This document shows, piece after piece, positions 54,358 through 63,966 of a stretch of DNA of 64,000 nucleotides. Positions within the stretch are counted from its first letter, which is position 1. Each line of letters starts with the position of its first letter. The notes under the pieces are model-generated. The model had not been told where the DNA came from and ran no database searches. It saw only the letters and a list, made by a program, of their open reading frames with translations. The translations under genes and the position numbers were made by a program. The DNA comes from Poriferisphaera corsica (lineage in GTDB: Bacteria > Planctomycetota > Phycisphaerae > Phycisphaerales > Phycisphaeraceae): NCBI RefSeq assembly GCF_007747445.1, contig NZ_CP036425.1, positions 992,001 through 1,056,000 of the forward strand. The letters are read 5' to 3'.

Positions 54358-54545
54358 TGCTAATCTCACCCCCCCCTATCCCCCCCCATCATCCTCCATC
54401 CTCCCACCCCCTAAAAATTTCTGATCCCAATCTGCCATCATCCTTTGTCACACTTCTTTTTCGCGATCGTTCTCGAAAATAGAGATGCGATGGTGAGCAG
54501 AGCATCATTCTCAACTAATATCTGAACTATCTAGAAAGCTGAGAG

Positions 54546-54781
54546 GCGCGCACAAAATCAATGTGCATTCTGTGCGCGCGTTATAAAAGCGGTAAAAAAC
54601 GGTCTATTTCTTGATGTTTTCTCGTGATTTCTATTTATATTTAGAGAAAGTTGAGCTAAAGCGCACGATTATCAGCAAAACATGATTTTGGGTGTGCGCA
54701 CAAAATGGAAAACCTAATTTATGATTAGATAATATGTTATGGACAGTCTTGCTTGAAACGCACAATTTTTGTGCGCACAAA
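54546..54781. repeat. dispersed palindromic element, copy B
   Basis: GCGCGCACA at 54546 and its exact complement TGTGCGCGC at 54571 form a 9-bp hairpin. A 10-bp palindrome TGTGCGCACA is at 54693-54702, and a 14-bp palindrome TTTGTGCGCACAAA at 54768-54781. The first and third are about 150 nt apart, as in copy A (26591/26749). Confidence 0.45.
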
Positions 54782-54877
54782 TAATGTGAATAAATTGTGG
54801 GAGTTGGATTGTAAAAAACACAGATTGGAAGAGGATGAAAAGAAATGGCTGTACCATAAAAAAAATACAAACAGGAT

Positions 54878-55798
54878 TTAGTATACATGATCTTGGTCGT
54901 TTGATACTTCATATGGTTTAGCGGTGGTGCGTATTTTTTTAAGTGTGATCAAGGCGAATAATAGGCAAGTGTTACTCCATGTGAAATTTAGAAAGATGTA
55001 TAGGAATATAATCACATTGTTGATACGGAAAGGCTGCTTACCTAACGTCCAGTGACTGAGTAGATAGATAGATCCGATGAGCGTCATGGGAAGATAGATC
55101 ATTGAAACTCGAGATGTGAGTTTTGCGATGCGTGTCTGTTTAAGCAGGCTCAGTGAAGCAGTGATATGACTCGTATATCTAAAGAATGCGGCGGCGTATA
55201 GGAATGCGACAAACGGAAAGATGTTATAGAGAAACAGGCAAACAGAATAGAAACGTGCCCGTGCGCGGATATGTGTGAAACCAAATAAATAGTAGTATCC
55301 GAAAAATAGTGTGAAATACGCGAGGAAAAGAAAGATTCGTGTAAGGGTTCTGCTTTTAATGCGGATTAGGTTGGGCGGATGGGGTTTGGTGAGTTGTGTG
55401 TAGTAAATGTTTGTGATGAAGAAGGGGAGGAGCGTGAGAGAAAGTACGATGCCGAATAGGGAGAATGAACAGTAGTAGAGTGCGGCAAAGGTTTCGAGGA
55501 TACCACCGAAGGCGGGGATGCCGAAAATATCGGGAAGAGAGATGGTCATGAGTAGCAATTGATGTGTGCTGAGGCAGAACAGGATGACGCCGAGTGTGAC
55601 GATGAGGGTGTCGAATGTTGAAAGGCGGCTGGTGATCCAGTTGATGGTGAGTTGACGGTGATCGAGTGTTTGATTGACGGGGTAGCCGCATTCAGGGCAA
55701 GATTGAGTGGGGGAGAGAGTTTTGAGGTTGTATTCACATTGAGCGCAGGGAAGGTCAGTCGTGATGGGCTGGTTGGCTGCGGTGATATTTGAGGACAT
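54878..55798 (-). CDS. zinc-ribbon multi-helix membrane protein, copy 1
   Basis: This 306-residue protein begins with a treble-type ribbon C18-AQ-C21...C34-PE-C37 (CAQCEYNL ... CPECGYPV), common at the start of planctomycete membrane proteins. Six to seven hydrophobic helices follow (about 60-285). It is a paralogue of the gene at 58301-59320. A transporter or sensor role cannot be told from sequence. It is downstream of and collinear with the chemotaxis-receptor gene, but the receptor gene has a terminator in between. Confidence 0.75.
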   Translation of the reverse strand: MSSNITAANQPITTDLPCAQCEYNLKTLSPTQSCPECGYPVNQTLDHRQLTINWITSRLSTFDTLIVTLGVILFCLSTHQLLLMTISLPDIFGIPAFGGILETFAALYYCSFSLFGIVLSLTLLPFFITNIYYTQLTKPHPPNLIRIKSRTLTRIFLFLAYFTLFFGYYYLFGFTHIRARARFYSVCLFLYNIFPFVAFLYAAAFFRYTSHITASLSLLKQTRIAKLTSRVSMIYLPMTLIGSIYLLSHWTLGKQPFRINNVIIFLYIFLNFTWSNTCLLFALITLKKIRTTAKPYEVSNDQDHVY

Positions 55799-55916
55799 AA
55801 TAAAACCCGGATCTTATGAGTGACATTGGAAGAGGCGATTGCTATTCAGAAGATAGGTGTTATACGTTTGTGGGGCAGTGTTTGTTTACGTGGTTTGAAT
55901 TTTGTTTTGTTTGAGA

Positions 55917-55950
55917 TGAAAAACGCACGGCTTACTGGGTAAGCCGTGCG
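55917..55950 (-). terminator. terminator of the chemotaxis-receptor gene
   Basis: A perfect 12-bp stem CGCACGGCTTAC/GTAAGCCGTGCG (55924-55935 with 55939-55950) is followed on the minus strand by T5. Confidence 0.88.
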
Positions 55951-55990
55951 ATGTGGATGAGAAGTGTTTTGGGGATGTTTAGAAGCGCGT

Positions 55991-58012
55991 TTATGCAGCG
56001 TCTTTGACTTTGAATTGTGCGACGAGCTGCTTGAGTGATTCGGCTTTTTCTGACAAACCGGCGGCGGCGACGCTGGCTTGTTGAGTGCCTTCACGGGACT
56101 GGTGCGTCACGGCGGCGATCGACTGAATGTTGCGTGAGATCTGCTCGGAAGCGGCGGACTGCTGCTCGGCAGCGGCGGCGATGGACTGCACCATCTCAGC
56201 GACGTTCTCTGCGCCATCCACAATATTGTTTAGCGACTCACCGGCACGACGCGCGGAATCGACACCCTTGCCGACGATCTCGGTGCCGCTGCTCATTTTT
56301 TCGACAGCCTGATGCGTGCCGGCCTGGATACCGGAGATGAGTTCGCTGACACCGTCGGTGGCTTTGGTGGTGCGGTCGGCGAGCTTACGGACTTCATCGG
56401 CGACAACCGCGAAGCCTCGGCCATGCTCACCGGCACGGGCGGCCTCGATGGCGGCATTGAGGGCAAGGAGGTTGGTCTGATCGGCGATGTCATTGATGAC
56501 TTCGATGATCTCGCCGATGCGTTCACCTTGCTTGCCTAACTCACCAATAGATAGGCTGGAATCGCTGACGACGGTTTCGATCTCATTCATGCCGGACATG
56601 GTTTGCTGGACGATGTCGCCGCCGTCGAGAGCAACCTGCTTGGCATCCCCTGCACTTGAGTTGGCGTCGTGGCTTTTTTGTGCGACTTCATTGATGGAAG
56701 CGCTCATTTCCTCGACAGCGGTAGAGATTTCCTGGACCTGGCCGGACTGCTCTTCCATGCCGGCGGCGATCTCCTCGCTGGACGCGGCGATTTGGGTCGA
56801 TGCGCTGGCGACGTCGAGCGTGAGACGCATGACGTCGGAGATAGTATCGTGAACTTTTTCGACAAAGACGTTGAAAGCTTGGGCGAGGTTGCCGAGCTCG
56901 TCTTTGGAGTTGATGGTCAATCTAACGGTTAGATCGCCTTCGCCTTGAGAGATATCGTTGAGGCTATCGACAACGTTTTGGATGGGCTTGCTGATTTTGC
57001 CAGCGGCGTACCACATGAGGAAGCCTGCGATGGTGAGGCAGACGATGCCGAGTGCGATGATTTGGTAGAGGGCGGCTTTGGCGGGGGCCATGATGACCGA
57101 GCCGGGGATACGCATGGCGCTGACGAGGTACTGGCCGGTGCTGCCGAGCTCGAACGGGTAGTAGAGAACGAGATCGCCGGAAGAGGTCCAGATGTACATG
57201 GATTCACCGGTAAGAACGCGGTCTTTCACTTTCATGAAGGTTGGGCTGATTTCGACAAGATCTTTGGTGATGAGGTCAGGTTTGCCTTGGAAGGCGATAA
57301 TTTTTCCGGTGGGGCTGAGGATTCCGAGTTTTGCTGAGCCATCGAATTCATTGTTTTTGTCAGCGATTTCCTGCATTTGATTCATGGAGATGTCGACGCC
57401 GGCAATGCCAACGGTTTTATCGCCGCGTTTGATGATTGTTGCGAAGGATGCTTGGAGCACGACTTGGCCGTTACCGTAATCCCAGATGTAGGGTTCGGAG
57501 AGGAAAATTTGTTTTTTGTTCCATGGTTCCCAGAACCACTGGTCAGTTGGTTTGGCGGTGCGATTGACCCGGCTTGATGATTCGAGTTTTCCGTTGTTGC
57601 GTATTGTAAGTGTTGAGGCGAATTTGCTCATATCGTGTTTGATGCCGTCTATCTCAAAGTTAGTTAAATCGGCGGTGTCTTTGTTGAGCCATGTCCATGC
57701 GGCGAGAAGATCGGGCTTGAAGAGGATCTGTCTACGGTTGATGCCTTTGACATTTTGCATGTTGAGGAGCGGCTCATCATCGGTGCGGTAGAGCGCGTCG
57801 CAGAGGGATTGTGCGGTTGATGCCTTTTCGTCCATTGAGCCTTTGAGGGTTGTTGAGGTGGAAGCAATGATTTTCATGGCTTCCTGTTCGGCTTTGGCTT
57901 TGGTTTCATTCCAGATTTTGATACCTGCGAAGCTGAAACCACAGATCATGGCGATGGTCATGGTGAGACCACACCAGACGACGACTTTCATACGTATTGA
58001 TAGATTGCGCAT
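55991..58012 (-). CDS. methyl-accepting chemotaxis receptor
   Basis: This 673-residue inner-membrane receptor has two helices (about 8-33 and 320-342) around a periplasmic dCache-like sensor (about 34-315). A HAMP domain (about 340-395, [17 protein letters not shown]) and a long signalling coiled coil follow. The hairpin tip is [36 protein letters not shown], which binds CheA and CheW. AGGAGG lies 5 nt before the ATG. No che genes are nearby. The ligand is unknown; dCache domains often bind amino acids or organic acids. Confidence 0.93.
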   Translation of the reverse strand: MRNLSIRMKVVVWCGLTMTIAMICGFSFAGIKIWNETKAKAEQEAMKIIASTSTTLKGSMDEKASTAQSLCDALYRTDDEPLLNMQNVKGINRRQILFKPDLLAAWTWLNKDTADLTNFEIDGIKHDMSKFASTLTIRNNGKLESSSRVNRTAKPTDQWFWEPWNKKQIFLSEPYIWDYGNGQVVLQASFATIIKRGDKTVGIAGVDISMNQMQEIADKNNEFDGSAKLGILSPTGKIIAFQGKPDLITKDLVEISPTFMKVKDRVLTGESMYIWTSSGDLVLYYPFELGSTGQYLVSAMRIPGSVIMAPAKAALYQIIALGIVCLTIAGFLMWYAAGKISKPIQNVVDSLNDISQGEGDLTVRLTINSKDELGNLAQAFNVFVEKVHDTISDVMRLTLDVASASTQIAASSEEIAAGMEEQSGQVQEISTAVEEMSASINEVAQKSHDANSSAGDAKQVALDGGDIVQQTMSGMNEIETVVSDSSLSIGELGKQGERIGEIIEVINDIADQTNLLALNAAIEAARAGEHGRGFAVVADEVRKLADRTTKATDGVSELISGIQAGTHQAVEKMSSGTEIVGKGVDSARRAGESLNNIVDGAENVAEMVQSIAAAAEQQSAASEQISRNIQSIAAVTHQSREGTQQASVAAAGLSEKAESLKQLVAQFKVKDAA

Positions 58013-58300
58013 AGATGCCTCCTGGATATGCGTGTTGAGGGGATTGTGTTGCCGAATAACCGGGGCAACACCCCTATATTTGTTCGTGTGAAAAGAGAGG
58101 CGGCTTGAAGTGAAAGGGAAGAAAAAAGGAATAATTGGTTATCTTTTTCCGGTTTAGTCCGGATTTAATTGGGGTTTAGTACGTCTTGCACGGTTATTGT
58201 TGTGTTGACCAGTGGGCCGATCACATGAAACGAAGGTGTTGATCGATCCTATGAACTGACAAGACTTATGGATTTCATGCAAGCTGCTTTAGTTGTTGTG

Positions 58301-59320
58301 CTACTTAATGAGAGTGGTGTTGATGTGGGTTTTGATGGAGCGGTAGAGGCGAATAGAGAGGGTGACGGCGTAGAGATAGGAGAGAAAAAAGATGAGGGCG
58401 GTGATGAAGGCGGTGACGGTGAAGATGGCGAAGAAGGGGCCGGTGGTGATGTTGTTGAAGAAAATGTAGGTCGCATCAGTGGTCAGGAATGAGTGCATGT
58501 TGCTGGGGGGAGAATAATAGGTAAAGACAATGGCGGTGATAATGTTGATGATCCATGCGGTGAAGGTGATGAAGAATGAGTAGAGGAGAGATTTGGCACA
58601 GAAGGAGCAGGATCTGGCAGGTGCGATTTGGTTGAAGTGATTGGTGATGTGAGTCGAGAAGCGAAAGAACGTGGCGAGCATGAATAGGGGGTAGAAGCAG
58701 ATGATGGTGATGCTGAGGAGGTAAATTGAGGCGAGGATCATGCTGAAGAGATCGCTGCTTGAGTTCATTAAGATCATGCTGAGAAAGATACCGATGATGA
58801 GGGCGGCGATGGGGAAGGCGATGATGATGACAGACCAGATGATGATGAGATTTTTGAGGACGATGCGCGAGGTAGCTTCTTTGATGTGAATGGGGGGGGA
58901 TTGGCGAGCAGTGGTGTAGAGGATTCCTGCGATGATGAGAAGAAGGTAGGCGGCGAGGGCGAGGGGGATATTGAGTAGCGCTAAGAGGGTAGATGCGTTG
59001 CTGAACGATGAGTTGAGGAGGACGGTGTCGATGACGGGGTAGATGGCGTTGATGATGAAAAAGATGGCGATGAGGTTGAAGATGATGAAGCATGCGAGGC
59101 CGCGGCTGATGGATTTTAGCCAAGGGATGTGGTTGTAGTGGTTGTTGCCGCGGATGAGTGAGTCGAGCGTTGAGTGGCCGCATTCGGGGCAGGAACTGTG
59201 GGTGTGGAGTGTGCGGAGGTTGTAGGTGCAGTTATAGCAGGGGAAGTTGTCATGGATGTGATCGTCGGTGACGGGGGCGGATTGTGGTATGTCGGAATGT
59301 GTGGTGATTGGATTTGTCAT
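58301..59320 (-). CDS. zinc-ribbon multi-helix membrane protein, copy 2
   Basis: This 339-residue paralogue of the 54878-55798 gene has an N-terminal ribbon C29-YN-C32...C46-PE-C49 (PCYNCTYNLRTL ... SCPECGHS). About seven hydrophobic helices follow, plus a CSFC pair (about residue 235) absent from copy 1. It flanks the chemotaxis receptor on the other side. The function is not recognised. A plausible link to the receptor is inference only. Confidence 0.72.
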   Translation of the reverse strand: MTNPITTHSDIPQSAPVTDDHIHDNFPCYNCTYNLRTLHTHSSCPECGHSTLDSLIRGNNHYNHIPWLKSISRGLACFIIFNLIAIFFIINAIYPVIDTVLLNSSFSNASTLLALLNIPLALAAYLLLIIAGILYTTARQSPPIHIKEATSRIVLKNLIIIWSVIIIAFPIAALIIGIFLSMILMNSSSDLFSMILASIYLLSITIICFYPLFMLATFFRFSTHITNHFNQIAPARSCSFCAKSLLYSFFITFTAWIINIITAIVFTYYSPPSNMHSFLTTDATYIFFNNITTGPFFAIFTVTAFITALIFFLSYLYAVTLSIRLYRSIKTHINTTLIK

Positions 59321-59383
59321 AGCGGAGATGTTCCCGGCCGGTGTTGATATGGACCCATTATTGCAGATAAATTTCGTTTGGGA

Positions 59384-59415
59384 AAAGAAAAAAGCACTGC
59401 GCTGAGCAGTGCTTT
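59384..59415 (-). terminator. terminator of ftsH
   Basis: A perfect 10-bp stem AAAGCACTGC/GCAGTGCTTT (59391-59400 with 59406-59415) is followed on the minus strand by a T-rich run, 30 nt past the ftsH stop. Confidence 0.8.
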
Positions 59416-59444
59416 GGATGGGCTATGGGTTGTCTAATCCTAGA

Positions 59445-61559
59445 TTAGGCGGTCGCAGGTTCACCTGTTGAAGGTGTGTCCGGGTCTGTGTCAGATTGTG
59501 TTTCTGCGGCGTCTTGTTTTTCCTTTTCCTCTTCGGCTTTTTTGTTTTTAGCTTCTGCGGCGAGGATGTCGGCAACGGTTGCTTTTTCAAGCTTTTTACC
59601 GTCCATGAGGAGTTGGACTTCTTCGGAGTTGAGGGTTTCGTATTTGAGGAGCGCTTGGGCAAGGTCTTCGACTTGCTGTGCGTGATCTTCGATGATCTGT
59701 TCGGCTTGTTTGTAGGTTGTGTTGATGAGGTCGCGGATTTCATCGTCAACGAGTTTGTTGGTTTCGTTGGAGAAGGAGTCGCCGTGCTCCCAGGGGTTGT
59801 CGTTTTCGGTTGGGGCGTAGAGGAAGAAGCCGGCTTTTTCGGACATACCGAATTCGGTGACCATTGAGCGGGCGATGTTTGATGCTTGGCGGATGTCGCC
59901 GGCGGTGCCGTTGTACATGTCGCCGGTGTATTTGAGTTCGCCGATGCGTCCGCCATAGGAGACGCGCATCATGGCGAGGAGCTGCTTGCGTGAGTAAAGG
60001 TGTTTGTCTTTTTCGGGGAGCATGTGCGTGGTGCCGAGGGATTGGCCGCGTGGGATGATGGTGACTTTATGGACGGGGTCAGCGTCGGGGTCGAAGTGTG
60101 TGATGACGGCGTGGCCGGCTTCGTGGTAGGCGACGACGCGGCGTTCATCTTCTTCGATTTTGGCGGACTTACGTGCACGACCCCATTTGACTTTGTCGCG
60201 TGCTTCTTCGAGGTCGTCTTGCTCGACGAAGTCTTTGTTGAGGAGGGTGGCGCTGATTGCGGCTTCGTTGATGATGGCTTCGAGGTCGGCGCCTGAGAAC
60301 ATGGGTGTGCCGCGTGCGAGTTTTTCGAGATCGACGTTGGGGCCCATCTTGATTTTCTTGGCGTGTACTTTGAGGATCTCAAAGCGGCCGGGAAGGTCGG
60401 GCATGGGGACGACGATCTGACGGTCAAAACGGCCGGGCCGCGTGAGGGCCGGGTCGAGGACGTCGGAACGGTTTGTGGCAGCCATGACGATGACTTGATC
60501 GTTTGATTCGAAGCCGTCCATTTCTACGAGGATGGCGTTGAGTGTTTGCTCGCGTTCATCGTGTCCGCCGGAGTTGAAGCCGGTGCCACGGCGACGGCCG
60601 ACGGCGTCGATCTCGTCGAGGAAGATGATGCAGGGTGAGTTTTCTTTGGCTTGCTTGAAGAGGTCGCGTACTCGTGAGGCGCCAACGCCGACGAACATTT
60701 CGACGAAGTCAGAGCCAGAGATGGAAAAGAATGGGACATCGGCTTCGCCGGCGACCGCTTTTGCGAGAAGCGTTTTACCGCAGCCGGGATTACCCATGAG
60801 GAGTACGCCGCGTGGGACACGGCCGCCGAGGCGTTGGAATTTCTTGGGATTTTTGAGGAATTCGACAATCTCAGAGACTTCGTCTTTGGCTTCGTCGATG
60901 CCAGCAACATCAGTGAGCCGGATTTTGGAATGCTCTTTGTTGAGCATTTTGGCTTTGGATCGGCCGAATTGTCCGAGCATTCCGCCGGGGCCACCGCCAG
61001 CGGCGCGGATGGAGCGGAAGATGAAGAAGTAGATGAGGAAAGCGATGAGGATGAGCGGGCCCCACGAGATGAGTAGTGAGGTTAGGAGGTGGTTTGAGGG
61101 TTCATTTTTATAGACGATGCCAAGATCGTCGAGTTTTTCAGTGTAGGAAGTGAGTTGGAATGTGGAGACGGATTTGACGGTGACGCGAGAGTTGGGGGTG
61201 AGGCCTTGCGGGAGGCCTGTAGCGCCGGGTTTAAATTTTGCGGAGATGTTTGAGTCATCGACGGTGATGGAGCCGGGCTCAAAAGCACCTTGTTTGGCGT
61301 AGTTTTGGAATTCGTTCCATGCGATGGGCATGCCGTTGCCGCTGCCTGAGGAGAGTGTGATGAGGAGTGCGACGACGAGGCCGGCGAGGACGATCCATGC
61401 GAGAGATGAGCGTGAGAAAACTGTGGGAGGTTTTGGGCCGCCGGGGCCGCCTTGTCCGTTTTCGCCTTGCGGGCGGTTTTCATTGCTATCTTGTGATTCG
61501 TTCTGATCTTTCTGATCTTTGTTTTCCGAATCGTTATTGGGGTCCTGTTGGTAGGACAT
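59445..61559 (-). CDS. ftsH: ATP-dependent zinc metalloprotease FtsH
   Basis: This 704-residue membrane AAA+ protease degrades damaged membrane proteins and regulators. Seen: two helices (about 53-72 and 162-182) around a periplasmic domain, Walker A GNPGCGKT (256-263; the usual form is GPPGTGKT), Walker [16 protein letters not shown] second-region-of-homology arginines, and the zinc site HEAGH (479-483). An N-terminal extension of ~48 residues rich in D, Q, N and G precedes the first helix. The C-terminal tail is acidic. AGAGG precedes the ATG by 8 nt. Confidence 0.95.
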   Translation of the reverse strand: MSYQQDPNNDSENKDQKDQNESQDSNENRPQGENGQGGPGGPKPPTVFSRSSLAWIVLAGLVVALLITLSSGSGNGMPIAWNEFQNYAKQGAFEPGSITVDDSNISAKFKPGATGLPQGLTPNSRVTVKSVSTFQLTSYTEKLDDLGIVYKNEPSNHLLTSLLISWGPLILIAFLIYFFIFRSIRAAGGGPGGMLGQFGRSKAKMLNKEHSKIRLTDVAGIDEAKDEVSEIVEFLKNPKKFQRLGGRVPRGVLLMGNPGCGKTLLAKAVAGEADVPFFSISGSDFVEMFVGVGASRVRDLFKQAKENSPCIIFLDEIDAVGRRRGTGFNSGGHDEREQTLNAILVEMDGFESNDQVIVMAATNRSDVLDPALTRPGRFDRQIVVPMPDLPGRFEILKVHAKKIKMGPNVDLEKLARGTPMFSGADLEAIINEAAISATLLNKDFVEQDDLEEARDKVKWGRARKSAKIEEDERRVVAYHEAGHAVITHFDPDADPVHKVTIIPRGQSLGTTHMLPEKDKHLYSRKQLLAMMRVSYGGRIGELKYTGDMYNGTAGDIRQASNIARSMVTEFGMSEKAGFFLYAPTENDNPWEHGDSFSNETNKLVDDEIRDLINTTYKQAEQIIEDHAQQVEDLAQALLKYETLNSEEVQLLMDGKKLEKATVADILAAEAKNKKAEEEKEKQDAAETQSDTDPDTPSTGEPATA

Positions 61560-61770
61560 TGATGAAACCTCTGTGTGTTTTGTAGGGGTTTTAGTTTTCA
61601 GTTGAATGGGGGTGTGGTTGCCCCGTGATATTGGGTATGTATCGGCATAAAAGTATGCGATGGCCCAGTGGTGTGCCGTATTAGGGTGTGGATTTGAGTG
61701 TTTGAGTGGTTAGATTATGGGATTAACCGCGTGGTTGGGGAAAGTGTTCCCGTGAGTGGGGGGAGCGTGG

Positions 61771-62313
61771 TTACCAATTGGTTCGCATGCTGTCGACGAT
61801 TTGCGAGGCCATGCGTTGGATTGCCTGGTGCTGCCCGATTTGGATCAGTTCTGAGACGGGCTGTGTGGGGGTGTATCGGCCGATGGCTTGGTAGCCTTTG
61901 CGGTCAATGATTGTTTGCTGGGTACGAAGGTCTTTCCACTCGAAATTGATGGTGAGTGTGATTTGCATCTGCTCAGGGACGTTGCCTTCGCGTTTACGGG
62001 TAATGACGCGTTGTGCGAAGTTGGTAATTGTGCCTTGAATGATTGTGTCGGCAGTTGCGGGTGACGCGACTTTGTAGGGGGTGCGAGACTCCATTTCCTT
62101 GGCGAGTGCTTCGGCGAGGTCTGCTTCGACGCCGGTGTATAGTGATGAGTTCCAGAAGGTTCGGTTTTCGAAGATAGGTACGGCGACGGTGCGGTACTCT
62201 ACGGGATAGGTGTCGTGGGCGACGTAGCCGAGGCCGCAGCCAGATGTAAGAAGGATGAGCGTGGTGAGGATAAGGAGTGTGGCGAGGTGTTTGTGTTTGC
62301 TGAAGTTGTTCAC
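61771..62313 (-). CDS. LptE-like lipoprotein, LPS assembly
   Basis: 180 residues from the GTG at 62313, preceded by AGGAGA at 6 nt; a TTG at 62340 is an alternative. The signal peptide ends in a lipobox LLTSGC, giving an outer-membrane lipoprotein. The body fits the LptE/RlpB fold: EYRTVAVPIFENRTF, LAEALAKEMESRTPYKV, ATADTIIQGTITNFAQRV and LTINFEWKDL. LptE plugs the LptD barrel during LPS delivery. It follows the BamD-like gene on the same strand, 60 nt later. Confidence 0.8.
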   Translation of the reverse strand: MNNFSKHKHLATLLILTTLILLTSGCGLGYVAHDTYPVEYRTVAVPIFENRTFWNSSLYTGVEADLAEALAKEMESRTPYKVASPATADTIIQGTITNFAQRVITRKREGNVPEQMQITLTINFEWKDLRTQQTIIDRKGYQAIGRYTPTQPVSELIQIGQHQAIQRMASQIVDSMRTNW

Positions 62314-62372
62314 GTGATCTCCTGGCGTGATGTTGTTCAAGTGATTGTGTGCGTGAGTTGCCTAATCGTTGA

Positions 62373-63608
62373 TTAGTCGGGTTGGTTCGGGGCTTCATTG
62401 AATTCGGGGTTGGGTGTGGGCTTGAAGTCGCCGGACTCTTCGGCTTGTGGGTCTTGGCCACGTTCGAGGAATTCGCGTTGCATGATTTGCTCGTCGCGTT
62501 CGGCTTTGTCGGATGGTGGTGTGCGTTCGGATTGAAGCTCACGGTTGATGGTGTCATCCTTGAGTGGTGCTTCTTCGATTTCCTGGTATTCGGGAAGCGT
62601 TTGGCCAACGTGCTGTAGTTTGATTTTGTCGGGGACATCGAGCTTAGAGAGTTTAGTGAGCGCGAGTTGTGCGGCGGTGGTTAGTGGGTAATCGTCGATG
62701 ATGCGCCGGTAGATGTATGCGGCAGAGACGTTGCTGTGGCGGCGTGCGTACCAGTTGGCGGCAACGAGGTCTTTAAGTGCGAGTGATTCGTTGATACGGA
62801 CGAGGAGTGATTTAGCGCCGATGCGTTCGGCGGATGCGGGGTATTCTTCTTCGAAGACGAGGAGGCGTGTTTGTGCTTCGATGAGGCCGGCGGGGTCGTA
62901 TTCCGGGCCTTTGAAACGGGCGAGTGATGCGTGGATGAGGCGGAGGAGTGCCCATTCACGTTGTGTTGAGTTGGAGTAATTTGCGAGGAAGAGGTCGTAG
63001 CCTTCGGCAGCGTCTTTCATGTCGCCGATGTCGTAGAAGTAATCAGCGAGGTAGAGAGAGGCTTGTTCGCCGAGGGATGAGCCGGGGGCGCGTTCTTGAA
63101 TGCGGATGAGGAGTTCTTCGCCTTCGGTATCGGCGGGGATGATGGGGAGTGAGAAGAGTCGGCGTTTGATGCCGTTGAGGAAGAGTTTGCCGATTTGGAA
63201 TTCGCGTTCGAGAGCGGTGTGGAATTGTTCGGAAGCTGGGAAGTCGTTGATGACTCGCTCGTAGTCGTAGAGTGCTTGGTAGTAGTATTCGCGTCCGGTG
63301 AGTGAGTCGCCACGGAGGAGGTAAGCTTCAACGAGATTGGGGTTGTCGGGGTATTGGCTGATCCAAGATTTAGCTTTGTCTTGTGCTTCGCGGAATTTTT
63401 GTTCTGCGATGAGTTTGCGTATGGCTTGGAGCTTGCCTTCGGGGGAGTTTGGGGGGAATGTTGCGAGTTTTTGCCATTGGTTGCCGGAGAGTTCGTATTC
63501 TTCCTGAGCGTGGGTGAGTGGTGAAACGAAGAGGAGAGAAAAGAGGATGATTGTGATGCTGAGACGCATGTGTCGGGGTGAGTTTATGCTTGGTTGCATG
63601 GAAGGCAT
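62373..63608 (-). CDS. BamD/YfiO-like TPR envelope protein
   Basis: This 411-residue exported protein has TPR/YfiO-type helical repeats: RKLIAEQKFREAQDKAKSWI, LLRGDSLTGREYYYQALYDYERVINDFP and ASLYLADYFYDIGDMKDAAEGYDLFLANY. BamD-type proteins assemble outer-membrane barrels. The signal peptide ends in THAQE, not a lipobox, unlike most BamD. It is also longer, with an acidic, proline-rich tail. The ATG at 63608 follows GGAGA. Located with the LptE-like gene, it forms a small envelope-assembly operon. Confidence 0.78.
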   Translation of the reverse strand: MPSMQPSINSPRHMRLSITIILFSLLFVSPLTHAQEEYELSGNQWQKLATFPPNSPEGKLQAIRKLIAEQKFREAQDKAKSWISQYPDNPNLVEAYLLRGDSLTGREYYYQALYDYERVINDFPASEQFHTALEREFQIGKLFLNGIKRRLFSLPIIPADTEGEELLIRIQERAPGSSLGEQASLYLADYFYDIGDMKDAAEGYDLFLANYSNSTQREWALLRLIHASLARFKGPEYDPAGLIEAQTRLLVFEEEYPASAERIGAKSLLVRINESLALKDLVAANWYARRHSNVSAAYIYRRIIDDYPLTTAAQLALTKLSKLDVPDKIKLQHVGQTLPEYQEIEEAPLKDDTINRELQSERTPPSDKAERDEQIMQREFLERGQDPQAEESGDFKPTPNPEFNEAPNQPD

Positions 63609-63895
63609 GTATGTCTCCGTCGGAGGCGTGACGAACAGGGTTTTGGTTAGTGGCTGAAGGGTTGAGGCGTGTTGTGGGAGTGCGAGGGATAGCCACGGAT
63701 TTTTGTGACATTATGATACCGTGAAATGGTTGTTATTGCCCTGTTTATGATGAAAATGGGGGATTTAGGTAAGCGGCCTGTGGTGAGGTGCTGGTGTGGT
63801 GGATCGCATTTTTTCGGTGTTTACGGTGACCGATTGGAGGTGTGATGAGATTGTGTCATTAGTCATGTTGGGCTTCTACACAAGATCCACACATC
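63609..63895. other. divergent promoter region before the BamD-like operon
   Basis: No gene is seen. It must hold the leftward envelope-operon promoter. The right side is taken over by the tRNA promoter. Confidence 0.4.
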
Positions 63896-63923
63896 TTGAC
63901 AGAGAATTGATGTAATCTAAAAT
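63896..63923 (+). promoter_or_regulatory. sigma-70-type promoter of the downstream tRNA
   Basis: TTGACA at 63896-63901, a 16-nt spacer and TAAAAT at 63918-63923, about 43 nt before the tRNA 5' end. This is the best promoter match in the window. Confidence 0.65.
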
Positions 63924-63966
63924 GCTGAACTTATGAAAATAGTTTGTGCGTGAAGCATGAATGTAA

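Larger units (their letters stand above)
54268..54877. other. non-coding region with GCGCAC-type palindromes (element B) and C tracts
   Basis: After the terminator comes a C-tract (54366-54412). It is followed by several GTGCGCAC-type motifs at 54546, 54571, 54693 and 54768. No ORF with support is present. It ends at the 3' end of the zinc-ribbon membrane-protein gene. Confidence 0.5.

Noticed and set aside
54546-54781. The repeated palindromes as a CRISPR array
   Set aside because: Motifs are 8-16 nt, irregularly spaced, without uniform repeats or spacers, and no cas genes are present.
58160-58200. A possible sigma-54 promoter (GG...TTGCA) near the chemotaxis-receptor gene
   Set aside because: The GG-to-GC spacing is wrong and it points away from the receptor gene.
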